DNA from: Halanaerobiaceae bacterium
Lineage (GTDB): Bacteria; Bacillota; Halanaerobiia; Halanaerobiales; Halarsenatibacteraceae
Assembly (NCBI GenBank): GCA_003554685.1
Contig: PWHA01000146.1
Coordinates: forward strand, 1 to 13,605
Direction: 5' to 3'
Length of the DNA stretch: 13,605 nucleotides
This document shows, piece after piece, positions 1-6,745 of this stretch; the first letter of the stretch is position 1; each line of letters opens with the position of its first letter. A program made the translations under genes and the position numbers. The notes below the pieces were generated by a model that was not told where the DNA came from, did not search any database, and saw only the letters and a program-made list of their open reading frames with translations.

Positions 1-642
1 AAGGATTCTCACCGGAAAATTTTAAGCCAGGTCGATCAGGGCGAAGTTGATATTATAATCGGAACCCAGATGATAGCCAAGGGTCATGATTTTCATAATA
101 TCACCATGGTAGGGGTGCTGGGGACCGATCTGATTTTAAATCTGCCGGATTTTCGCTCGGCTGAGCGAACCTTTCAGCTGATCAACCAGGTTTCAGGAAG
201 AGCCGGCCGGGGAGCCAAGCCGGGCGAGGTTTTGATTCAAACCTACAATCCCGATAACTTTGTGGTCCGGGCAGCCCGGGAAAATCTTCCTGAAAATTTT
301 TACCGGAAGGAACTGAGACTGCGGGAGAATCTTTTCTATCCCCCAATCAGCCGGCTGGTTAGAATTTTACTGCGGGCCGAGGAAAAAAATGATTTAATGA
401 AAGCAGCGGAGGAGATCCGAAAATCCTTTTCCGGTAACTGGTATCAGAGACTGAAAGTTCTGGGCCCGGCCCCGGCTCCTCTGCTGAAAATTAGGGGGGA
501 GTACCGCTATCATATTCTCCTCTTTTTCAGCAGTACTGCTGAAAGAAGGGAGTATCTTCCGAAAATCAGAGAGGAAGTTGAGGGACTATGTCCCCGGAGA
601 GTGGAATTACTGGTTGATGTAGACCCGCTTTCAATGTTATAA
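1..642 (+). CDS. priA: Primosomal protein N' (PriA helicase), C-terminal part
   Basis: The frame is open from the first base, so the gene begins upstream of the window; 213 codons are visible. PriA is the DEAH-type 3'-5' helicase that reloads the replisome at stalled forks. What remains is the second helicase lobe and the C-terminal domain. Visible motifs are GTQMIAKGHDF (helicase motif V region) near residues 21-31 of the fragment and QVSGRAGRG (motif VI, with the arginine finger) near residue 63. The protein ends in VDVDPLSML, the usual PriA C-terminus. The zinc-binding cysteines and Walker A lie outside the window. Peptide deformylase follows after 34 bp, the common priA-def-fmt order in Firmicutes. 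No frameshift is seen. The family call is firm; intactness of the whole gene cannot be judged. Confidence 0.96.
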   Translation, partial: KDSHRKILSQVDQGEVDIIIGTQMIAKGHDFHNITMVGVLGTDLILNLPDFRSAERTFQLINQVSGRAGRGAKPGEVLIQTYNPDNFVVRAARENLPENFYRKELRLRENLFYPPISRLVRILLRAEEKNDLMKAAEEIRKSFSGNWYQRLKVLGPAPAPLLKIRGEYRYHILLFFSSTAERREYLPKIREEVEGLCPRRVELLVDVDPLSML

Positions 643-676
643 TTATTAAGAATGTAGTGAGCTGGAGGTGATGTTA

Positions 677-1150
677 ATGGCCGTTATGCCGGTCAGAAAA
701 ATTGGTGATCCGGTGCTGAGAAGTGAGGCCCGGCCGGTGCAGGAGATAACTGAAAAAACTGGGACCCTGGTAGGTAATTTAAAGGATACCCTCCGCAGTG
801 AAGAGGGTCTGGGTCTGGCCGCCAATCAAATTGGTGTGCTGCAGCGGGTGATAATTGTCAAAGATGAAGATGAGGAAATGATTGAACTGATAAATCCAGA
901 AATTATTGCTGAAGAGGGCAGTTCCATTGATCGGGAGGGCTGTTTGAGCGTGCCCGAACGGGAAGCTCCCGTGGCCCGGGCCGAAAATATTACAGTCCGT
1001 TTTCTCAATCTGGAGGGCAAGGAAATTGCCCGGGAATTTTCGGAACTGACAGCCCGGGTGATACAGCATGAAATAGATCATCTGGATGGTATTTTGTTTG
1101 TCGATAAGATAATAGATATTCCTGCCGCCAGTCAGCCACAGACGCAGTAA
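677..1150 (+). CDS. def: Peptide deformylase
   Basis: Removes the N-formyl group from the initiator methionine of nascent proteins at the ribosome exit; metal-dependent (usually Fe2+). All three family motifs are present: GLAANQIG (residues 46-53; the common form is GLAAPQIG), EGCLSVP (87-93, metal ligand Cys89) and QHEIDHLDG (130-138; ligands His131 and His135, catalytic Glu132). At 157 residues it is a normal-sized enzyme. The open frame could begin at GTG 668 or ATG 671, but GGAGGT at 664-669 is spaced correctly for ATG 677, giving the start MAVMPVRKIGDPVLR, which matches the family N-terminus. ATG 686 is a less likely alternative. It ends with tandem TAA TAA. fmt follows after 27 bp, so the formylation and deformylation enzymes are probably co-transcribed. 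Confidence 0.95.
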   Translation: MAVMPVRKIGDPVLRSEARPVQEITEKTGTLVGNLKDTLRSEEGLGLAANQIGVLQRVIIVKDEDEEMIELINPEIIAEEGSSIDREGCLSVPEREAPVARAENITVRFLNLEGKEIAREFSELTARVIQHEIDHLDGILFVDKIIDIPAASQPQTQ

Positions 1151-1177
1151 TAAAGGCGGGGGTTCGGGGGGATAATT

Positions 1178-2122
1178 GTGAAGGTAGTTTTTATGGGCAG
1201 TCCGGAATTTGCTTGGCATTCCTTAAAAAAATTATACCGGGCACCTGAGGTCGAGCTGGCCCTGGTGGTCAGCCAGCCTCCCAGAAAGAAGGGGCGGGGC
1301 CAGCAGCAGCAGCCCACCCCGGTGGGCTGTTTTGCCCGGGAGAAAGAGCTTGAGCTCCTGGAAATTGATGATGTTAACAGTGAAGCCGGTTTGAGTAAAA
1401 TTGAGAGGATAAAACCGGATTATCTGGTGGTGGTGGCCTTTGGTCAGATTCTCAAGGGCGAAGTATTAAAGCTGGCCCGGAAAGCAGCCATCAACCTTCA
1501 TGCCTCGCTGCTTCCTAAATACCGGGGTGCCAGCCCGATTAATCAGGCTCTAATTGAAGGCGAAGAATTCACCGGAGTTACCACCATGCTGATGGATGAA
1601 GGGCTTGATACCGGGGATATTCTGCTGCAGTCCCGGGTCAGGATTGAGCCCGATGATACTGCCGGCAGCCTTCACGACAGGCTGGCAGTCGAAGGAGCAG
1701 AACTGCTGCTGAAAACTCTGCTGAAATACAATAAAGGTCAGGTTGATCCGGTTCCTCAAAACGAGGAGGAGTCCAGTTATGCTTCCAGATTGTCCCGGGA
1801 TGAGGGCGAGATCGATTTTAACCGGCCGGCCCGGGAGGTTAATGATTTCATCAGAGGTAATAACCCCTGGCCGGGAGCTTTTACCGGCTTTCGGGGCCAG
1901 AAGCTTAAGGTCTGGCAGGCTGAAATGTCCGGCAGGGAGAGCGGTTCCAGCAGGCCGGGTTCCATCCTTAAGGCCAGCCCGCAGCAGGGACTGCTGGTGG
2001 CAACTGCCGATTATGGTATCAAACTGACCGAGGTCCAGCTGCCCGGCAAAAAAAGAATGTCAGACCGGGATTTTGTCTGCGGCTATCAGCCCGAGCCGGG
2101 AGAAAGATTGGGATTAAGCTGA
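1178..2122 (+). CDS. fmt: Methionyl-tRNA formyltransferase
   Basis: Transfers a formyl group from 10-formyl-tetrahydrofolate to Met-tRNA(fMet), making the bacterial initiator. The 314-residue protein has the expected two parts: a formyltransferase Rossmann domain (about 1-190) with N-terminus MKVVFMGSPEF and the active-site segment INLHASLLPKYRG (Asn106, His108) plus Asp144 in DEGLDTGDILL, followed by a C-terminal OB-like tRNA-binding domain containing NNPWPGAF. The start is GTG, preceded by the G-rich site CGGGGGGA at 1165-1172; this start gives the exact family N-terminus. The loop after SQP is unusual: the expected GRG-basic-PSPV segment reads GRGQQQQPTPV, with the four glutamines encoded by a (CAG)4 run at 1301-1312. 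It lies directly after def and is probably in the same transcript. Confidence 0.96.
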   Translation: MKVVFMGSPEFAWHSLKKLYRAPEVELALVVSQPPRKKGRGQQQQPTPVGCFAREKELELLEIDDVNSEAGLSKIERIKPDYLVVVAFGQILKGEVLKLARKAAINLHASLLPKYRGASPINQALIEGEEFTGVTTMLMDEGLDTGDILLQSRVRIEPDDTAGSLHDRLAVEGAELLLKTLLKYNKGQVDPVPQNEEESSYASRLSRDEGEIDFNRPAREVNDFIRGNNPWPGAFTGFRGQKLKVWQAEMSGRESGSSRPGSILKASPQQGLLVATADYGIKLTEVQLPGKKRMSDRDFVCGYQPEPGERLGLS

Positions 2123-2140
2123 GGTCAGCCTGATTTTTTT
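2118..2140 (+). terminator. Possible weak terminator at the end of fmt
   Basis: GCTG (2118-2121) and CAGC (2126-2129) can pair around a 4-base loop, and a run of seven T follows at 2134-2140. The stem is very short and overlaps the fmt stop codon. The T run and the 192-bp gap that follows make some transcript ending here plausible, but the energy is marginal. Competing pairing of CCTGAT (2129-2134) with ATCAGG (2152-2157) is also possible. Confidence 0.25.
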
Positions 2141-2167
2141 GGAGATATTAGATCAGGAGATATTAGA
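2141..2167. repeat. 12-bp direct repeat, two copies
   Basis: GGAGATATTAGA occurs at 2141-2152 and again at 2156-2167, separated by three bases. It lies in the non-coding gap between fmt and the membrane-protein gene. It looks like a local slippage duplication; a regulatory role is possible but nothing in the sequence shows one. Confidence 0.7.
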
Positions 2168-2213
2168 GAAATAAGGTCGGAATTTTTCAGGATTAATTAT
2201 CTGGCTATTTTAA

Positions 2214-2237
2214 CCTGATAGAATACCCTGATAGAAT
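2214..2237 (+). repeat. 11-bp direct repeat carrying an extended -10-like motif
   Basis: CCTGATAGAAT occurs at 2214-2224 and 2227-2237. Each copy contains TGATAGAAT, which matches an extended -10 element (TG, one base, then TAGAAT, five of six to TATAAT). No good -35 is found at 16-18 bp spacing (TTTAAC at 2209-2214 is the nearest for the second copy). These could be tandem start sites for the gene at 2315; this is inference from the match only. Confidence 0.4.
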
Positions 2238-2314
2238 GCAATCAATTTCTGCTGAGACTTATAATTTCAGCAGGTTAAGCAGGTTTTAGAAAGAGTTTGA
2301 GAAAGGAGTCAATT

Positions 2315-2983
2315 ATGGCATTCTGGTTGCTGATGCTGTTGTTAATTTTTTTCTTTCCCTTTTTATTCTGGCCCTTTCTGCTTTTTTTTCTTCTGTTAAT
2401 ACCACTTAAGCTGACAATGGCTTCCCTGGGTACCCTGCTGGTTGCGCCCGGACAGCTGCTCAGGATTGCCAGAAATCCCAGGCTGAGAAAAAATCATGCT
2501 CTGGAGCATGCTACTATCAATGTGCTGGAAGAAAGGTATGATTACCGGCAGCTGGCCGGCTATGCTGAAGATGAGGGTTTTTTCATCCTGGGGCTCCAGA
2601 ATCCAGAACAGGTTGAAAGAGCAGCCCGGGAGGGTCTTAAGCGTCTTCAGAGGGGTGAAAGTGAACTGGTAATTCATGACAGATGCGGGACCACGATAAC
2701 AGCAGCCAACCTGGCTTCAGCGGTAATTTTTCTGCTGCTGTTATTATTAAGCGGAATGTTTACCCTCTGGACCATGCTGGCTGCCGTTGTGCTGGCCAAT
2801 TTTATGGGGCCGGCCCTGGGGCGGTTCATGCAGAGGAATATTACCACCACCGCTCAGGTGGATGAGGTTGAAATCATCGGGACTAAAACTGATAGACCTG
2901 GAATGGGCGGTTTCTGGCAGCAGGGCAGGGGAAAGATTTTTGTTCGAACCAGAGAAATACCCTATGCTACGGTTTTAAGATAG
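2315..2983 (+). CDS. Membrane protein, DUF6391-like, with HxxEH motif
   Basis: A 222-residue protein of unknown function. The N-terminus (about 1-30) is extremely hydrophobic, rich in Leu and Phe, and can form a membrane anchor. A soluble section of about 80 residues follows, with RKNHALEHATINVL at 58-71 and HDRCGTTI at 121-128. Two more membrane segments (about 131-146 and 148-165) and a polar tail ending in ATVLR complete it. The HALEHAT and CGT signatures resemble the DUF6391 family as I remember it; I cannot confirm by search. HALEH fits HxxEH, the inverted zinc motif of M16 peptidases, and His121/Cys124 could be further ligands, but metal binding is inference. ATG 2315 is chosen over TTG 2297 because AAAGGAG at 2302-2308 is spaced 6 bases from it. 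It has its own long gap on both sides, suggesting a separate transcription unit. Confidence 0.75.
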   Translation: MAFWLLMLLLIFFFPFLFWPFLLFFLLLIPLKLTMASLGTLLVAPGQLLRIARNPRLRKNHALEHATINVLEERYDYRQLAGYAEDEGFFILGLQNPEQVERAAREGLKRLQRGESELVIHDRCGTTITAANLASAVIFLLLLLLSGMFTLWTMLAAVVLANFMGPALGRFMQRNITTTAQVDEVEIIGTKTDRPGMGGFWQQGRGKIFVRTREIPYATVLR

Positions 2984-2992
2984 ATTTTTTAA

Positions 2993-3055
2993 GGGTTAAA
3001 ATCAGCTTCAGGGATAAAATCAGCTTCGGCAGAGAACTGGGCCCGGTTAAAATCA
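2993..3055. repeat. 17-bp direct repeat with a third partial copy
   Basis: GGGTTAAAATCAGCTTC (2993-3009) and GGGATAAAATCAGCTTC (3011-3027) differ by one base and start 18 bp apart; GGTTAAAATCA at 3045-3055 is a third, shorter copy. They occupy the start of the 172-bp gap before rlmN. A loose hairpin, CTGCAA/TTGCAG at 3061-3066 and 3079-3084 with a 12-base loop, follows; it has no T tract and I do not call it a terminator. Confidence 0.65.
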
Positions 3056-3155
3056 AGGAGCTGCAATTTTGTTTTTATTTGCAGGTCTTTAAAAAAATTA
3101 GAGGTTTTCAGAATTAATTTACCCGGTAATGAACTGAAATGAAAGGGATTTTTCA

Positions 3156-4232
3156 ATGAAAGAATTAAAGGGCTATAAAGCTGCTGAGTTGAAAGAAAGG
3201 CTGCAGCAGGAAGGTTTTGCCGGTTATCGAGCCCGGCAGATTTTTAACTGGCTTTACAGCAATCTGGCCGCAGCTCCGGAAGAGATGAGCAATCTGCCGC
3301 AGAAACTTAAGGATTGGCTCCAGGAGAATTTAATCTATCATTCTCTGGAACTGGAGGAAGAGAAGAGGGCCGGCGATGGTACGATAAATTTTCTCTGGAA
3401 ACTAAGGGATGGCAGAACAATAGAGAGCGTTTTGCTGCCCCAAAGAGATTCTGAAAATTATACAGCCTGTATTTCTTCCCAGGTGGGCTGTCAGCTGGCC
3501 TGTAAATTCTGTGCTACCGGTCAGCAGGGCTGGGAGAGGGATCTGACAGCCGGAGAGATTGTGGATCAGGTCTGGCAGTCCGCCGTTTATTTAAAGAGAA
3601 ATGGAAGTTTTGGGGGAAAATCCGGAAAATCCGGGAGTGATATTCGCAACCTGGTCTTTATGGGAATGGGAGAGCCTCTGCTTAATTATCAGGCAGTCCG
3701 GCAGGCCGTGGAGATTCTGGGCAGTGAAACCGGTTTTAACATCGGCAGCCGTCGGATTACAGTTTCTACAGCCGGTATTATTCCGGGTATCAAAAAAATG
3801 TCCCGGGATATGCCACAGGTTGGGCTGGCACTTTCTCTTCACACTGCCGATGATAAACTGCGAAGCAGATTGGTTCCTATTAATAAGAAGTATAATTTGC
3901 AGCAGCTGCATCGGGCTTTACAGGAGTATCTGGCTAATACCGGACGGCGAATCACAGTGGAGTATGCCCTGATTCAGGGTGTAAATGACAGAGAGGAGCA
4001 GGCCCGTCAGCTGGTTGGCTGGCTTAAGGGGCTAAAAGTCTTTGTGAATTTAATCCCCTTAAATCCTGTGAAGGGGCAGAATCTGACAGCCTCACCAGCA
4101 AGCAGGATTGAAAAATTCAAAAAGATAATATCTCAAGCAGGTTATCCGGTTCAGGTCAGGCAGAGCAGGGGGCAGGAGGTTAAAGCTGCCTGCGGACAGC
4201 TCAAAGAGATCGGCGCTAACGGCAATGAGTAA
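3156..4232 (+). CDS. rlmN: Dual-specificity 23S rRNA/tRNA m2A methyltransferase RlmN
   Basis: Radical SAM enzyme that methylates C2 of A2503 in 23S rRNA and A37 of some tRNAs, tuning decoding accuracy. At 358 residues it is close to normal length. The N-terminal accessory domain (about 1-90) includes GFAGYRARQIFNWLY. The radical SAM cluster motif CQLACKFC supplies Cys112, Cys116 and Cys119. The two mechanistic cysteines are Cys105 (in TACISSQVGC) and Cys346 (in KAACGQL). FMGMGEPLLNY is the SAM-binding loop. An in-frame 9-bp tandem duplication gives a Gly-Lys-Ser-rich loop (GGKSGKSG) just before that segment, probably a surface loop. ATG 3156 has AAAGGG 8 bases upstream. The phosphatase gene follows after 30 bp, as in other Firmicutes. 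Confidence 0.97.
   Translation: MKELKGYKAAELKERLQQEGFAGYRARQIFNWLYSNLAAAPEEMSNLPQKLKDWLQENLIYHSLELEEEKRAGDGTINFLWKLRDGRTIESVLLPQRDSENYTACISSQVGCQLACKFCATGQQGWERDLTAGEIVDQVWQSAVYLKRNGSFGGKSGKSGSDIRNLVFMGMGEPLLNYQAVRQAVEILGSETGFNIGSRRITVSTAGIIPGIKKMSRDMPQVGLALSLHTADDKLRSRLVPINKKYNLQQLHRALQEYLANTGRRITVEYALIQGVNDREEQARQLVGWLKGLKVFVNLIPLNPVKGQNLTASPASRIEKFKKIISQAGYPVQVRQSRGQEVKAACGQLKEIGANGNE
3615..3632 (+). repeat. 9-bp tandem duplication inside rlmN
   Basis: GGAAAATCC is present twice back to back (3615-3623, 3624-3632). Because it is nine bases long it keeps the frame and only adds residues of the Gly-Lys-Ser type to a variable loop ahead of the GMGEP motif. Confidence 0.8.
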
Positions 4233-4262
4233 AGGAAAGCAGAAGAGGAGGCAAACGAGGCC

Positions 4263-5000
4263 ATGAAACTTTGGGGATCTTCCGATTGCGGTAAGTTGAG
4301 AGAAAAAAATGAAGATGATTATTTGATTACCGGAGATTTCCCTGAACTTTTTGCAGTTGCAGATGGAATGGGGGGACATCAGGCCGGTGAAGTGGCCAGT
4401 GCAACGGCTATTGCCCTGATTGAGGAGTATGATTTCGATTTTGAGGCCGATCTGGTCCGGCAGCTTAAAGAACTGATTGATTATATCAATCAAGAGATTA
4501 TTGCCCGGGGAAATAAAAATCCGGAATACCGGGGTATGGGAACAACATTAACTATGGGGATAAAAACGGGGGGGAAAATCTGCTACGGTCATGTTGGTGA
4601 CAGCCGCTTTTATCTCTTTAGAGATGGTAAACTCAGAAAGGTAACCAGAGATCATTCTTTAGTAGAAAAGATGGTGGAAGAGGGTAAAATTACCCCTGAG
4701 GAAGCCTTTCAGCATCCCCGCAGCAATGTGCTGACCCAGGCCCTGGGACTGGAGCAAAAACTTGAGATTGACAGCAACTGCTTTGAGATCAGTGAAGGAG
4801 ATCTGGTGCTGCTCTGTACCGACGGACTTACCGATATGCTGCGAGAATCAGAGATAGAAAAACTAATACTTTCAGAGTATCCTGATCCCGAAAAAATTAC
4901 TGAAAGACTGACTGCTGAGGCCCTGGCCTCAGGAGGCAGCGACAATATAACCATTGTAACAGGTATTATAGATAGTAATGGAAGTGATTGTGGTGCCTGA
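4263..5000 (+). CDS. stp: PP2C-family protein Ser/Thr phosphatase
   Basis: Cytoplasmic Mn/Mg-dependent phosphatase of the PrpC/Stp type that removes phosphates placed by the neighbouring PASTA kinase. The 245-residue single-domain protein shows all main PP2C motifs: KLREKNEDDYL (11-21), FAVADGMGGHQAGEVAS (30-46, metal ligands Asp34 and Gly35), GMGTTLT (91-97), GHVGDSRFYLFRDG (109-122), LLCTDGLTDML (183-193, metal Asp187) and GGSDNIT (224-230, metal Asp227). A GGAGG at 4247-4251 lies 11 bases ahead of ATG 4263. Its last 23 bases overlap the kinase start, so the two are very likely translationally coupled. rlmN lies 30 bp upstream in the same probable operon. Key residues all look intact. Confidence 0.96.
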   Translation: MKLWGSSDCGKLREKNEDDYLITGDFPELFAVADGMGGHQAGEVASATAIALIEEYDFDFEADLVRQLKELIDYINQEIIARGNKNPEYRGMGTTLTMGIKTGGKICYGHVGDSRFYLFRDGKLRKVTRDHSLVEKMVEEGKITPEEAFQHPRSNVLTQALGLEQKLEIDSNCFEISEGDLVLLCTDGLTDMLRESEIEKLILSEYPDPEKITERLTAEALASGGSDNITIVTGIIDSNGSDCGA

Positions 5001-6540
5001 AGTAATAAACGATCGTTATAAAATAAACAGGGAGCTGGGGCGGGGTGGCATGGCCGTGGTCTATGAAGCTACCGACCTGCTGCTGGACCGCAGGGTTGCT
5101 CTCAAAATGCTGAAGGAAGAGTATGCCAGTGATGAGGATTTTATCAGAAAGATCAAACTGGAAGCTCGAGCTGTAGCCAGAATCTCTCACCCCAATGTAG
5201 TTAATATCTATGATATCAGCCTGGATGATGATAATTATTATCTGGTGATGGAAAATATCGCCGGAGAAAATCTCAAGGATATAATTTCCAGTCGGGAGAA
5301 GATCCCGGTAATTGAAGCCCTGGATATTGCTGCTCAGATCTGTTCAGCGCTGATGGTGGCTCACCGCAATAACATTGTCCACTGTGATATCAAACCTCAT
5401 AATATTATTGTCACTCCTCAGAACCAGGTTAAGGTCACAGATTTTGGGATAGCAAGGGCTGTTAGTTCTTCCAGCAAACTTGATATTACCACCTCGGTTG
5501 AGGGCAGCGCCTATTATTTTTCTCCGGAGCAGGCCCGGGGAGCTGAGATTACCCCGCTGTGTGATATTTATTCTCTCGGTGTTGTACTCTACGAAATGCT
5601 GACCGGCCAGCTGCCCTTTACCGGTAAAACGGCCGTTAACGTGGCTCTCAAACATATCAATGAAAAACCGGAAAGAGTCAGACTCAGGGAAGAGGGAGTT
5701 CCAGAAGAAGTCCAGGAGCTGGTGATGAAGGCCCTGGCGAAGAGACCGGAGGACCGCTTTCAGGGAGCTCTGGCTATGAGGAATGCCATTAAAAGCGCTC
5801 TGGCAGCTGCGCGAGAGAAAAAACACAAAAAGGGAGAAGAAGATTCAGAGGAATTTTCTGGAGAAGATCTTGATAAAACCATCATACACAGCCGCTCTCC
5901 CGGGGAAATGCTGGAAAGAATGAAGGAGCAGGATTCCAGAGATTATCAGGCTGAAGACGCTGAGGTTTCGGAAGTTTCTGCTCAAGAGAAAGAAGAAAAC
6001 CAGACCGGTCAGGCCTTAAAGAAACGGGCCAGACTGATTTTTACTGCAATTATCATTATTTTTGGCCTGTTAGTGGTGGCCTATTTTTCCTACACTATAT
6101 TCATGGATGTTCCGGTGGTGGAAGTTCCCGATGTGGTGGGCTATGATCTGCAGGAAGCAGAGAGCATTCTCCAGCAGGAGGGTTTGAACTATGCCATCGC
6201 TGAGGACAGGATTAATCATCCCGAGCTGGAAGAAAACAAAGTAGCCAACCAGTCTCCAGCCGCGGGTGAGGAAATCAGACAGGCCCGGGAGATTACCCTG
6301 GTTATCAGCGCCGGGCCGGAATATGTGGAAATTCCTGACCTGGAATACATGACTCTGCGGGAAGCCCGGATTGCCCTGGAAAGCAGAGGTTTATCGGTGG
6401 GCGAGGAGAAATATGATTTTTCCAGTGAGCACCGCCAGGACATCGTGATAAGCAGCGAACCTCCAGCCGGCGAAGAGATTGTTCAGGGCGGTGAGATAGA
6501 TCTGATAGTCAGTCAGGGTCCTTCTCCCTATGGTTTTTAG
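4978..6540 (+). CDS. prkC: PASTA-domain Ser/Thr protein kinase (PrkC/PknB type)
   Basis: Membrane kinase thought to sense cell-wall fragments and regulate growth, division or germination. Order: Hanks-type kinase (about 14-275) with GRGGMAVVYEA (glycine loop), VALK (Lys43), catalytic loop HCDIKPHN (135-142), DFG (155-157), SPEQARG (182-188) and DIYSLGVVLYEMLTGQLPF; a charged juxtamembrane linker (about 280-350); one transmembrane helix (about 352-372); then two extracellular PASTA repeats (about 379-446 and 447-515). At 520 residues it is shorter than kinases with three or four PASTA units. The usual HRD arginine is Cys136 here, while the catalytic Asp137, Lys139 and Asn142 are kept. The start is uncertain: ATG 4978 has a weak site, and GTG 4990 or 4993 just downstream of GGAAG (4980-4984) are alternatives inside the phosphatase overlap. 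Confidence 0.96.
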   Translation: MEVIVVPEVINDRYKINRELGRGGMAVVYEATDLLLDRRVALKMLKEEYASDEDFIRKIKLEARAVARISHPNVVNIYDISLDDDNYYLVMENIAGENLKDIISSREKIPVIEALDIAAQICSALMVAHRNNIVHCDIKPHNIIVTPQNQVKVTDFGIARAVSSSSKLDITTSVEGSAYYFSPEQARGAEITPLCDIYSLGVVLYEMLTGQLPFTGKTAVNVALKHINEKPERVRLREEGVPEEVQELVMKALAKRPEDRFQGALAMRNAIKSALAAAREKKHKKGEEDSEEFSGEDLDKTIIHSRSPGEMLERMKEQDSRDYQAEDAEVSEVSAQEKEENQTGQALKKRARLIFTAIIIIFGLLVVAYFSYTIFMDVPVVEVPDVVGYDLQEAESILQQEGLNYAIAEDRINHPELEENKVANQSPAAGEEIRQAREITLVISAGPEYVEIPDLEYMTLREARIALESRGLSVGEEKYDFSSEHRQDIVISSEPPAGEEIVQGGEIDLIVSQGPSPYGF

Positions 6541-6730
6541 CGGGAGGGTAGACTTCAGCTGGAGAAAAGAGCAGTCCTGGAGTCAGGAGAGGAACCTTCA
6601 GGGAATCGGGATTGGAAGACTTTTTTAATTTAGATGATTTTGATCTCTGGCTTGAATATTTTTTTAACCCGGAATTTGGACAAATAACCGGGTAAAACTG
6701 ATTAATCTCAGAACAGGGAAAAGATATCAA

Positions 6731-6737
6731 AGGAGGT
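6731..6737 (+). promoter_or_regulatory. Strong Shine-Dalgarno that points to a CTG start for rsgA
   Basis: AGGAGGT is a near-perfect anti-16S match. It stands 23 bases before ATG 6761, too far to serve it, but 8 bases before an in-frame CTG at 6746. An in-frame TAA at 6737-6739 rules out any start further upstream. Confidence 0.7.
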
Positions 6738-6745
6738 AATCAGAT

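Noticed and set aside
779..1219. 146-codon minus-strand open frame across def and the fmt start
   Set aside because: Shadow of def, whose three motifs are clear on the + strand; the antisense product has no recognisable motif.
3061..3084. CTGCAA/TTGCAG hairpin before rlmN considered as a terminator
   Set aside because: Six-bp AT-containing stem with a 12-base loop and no T tract after it.
5344..5826. 160-codon minus-strand open frame inside the kinase gene
   Set aside because: Lies wholly opposite the conserved kinase domain; coding signal belongs to the + strand.
4978..6540. Kinase considered inactive because of HCD
   Set aside because: All catalytic residues (Lys43, Asp137, Lys139, Asn142, DFG) are present, so a pseudokinase is unlikely.
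6596..6626. CTTC/GAAG pairing followed by six T after prkC considered as a terminator
   Set aside because: Only four base pairs with a large interior loop; the T run alone is not enough.
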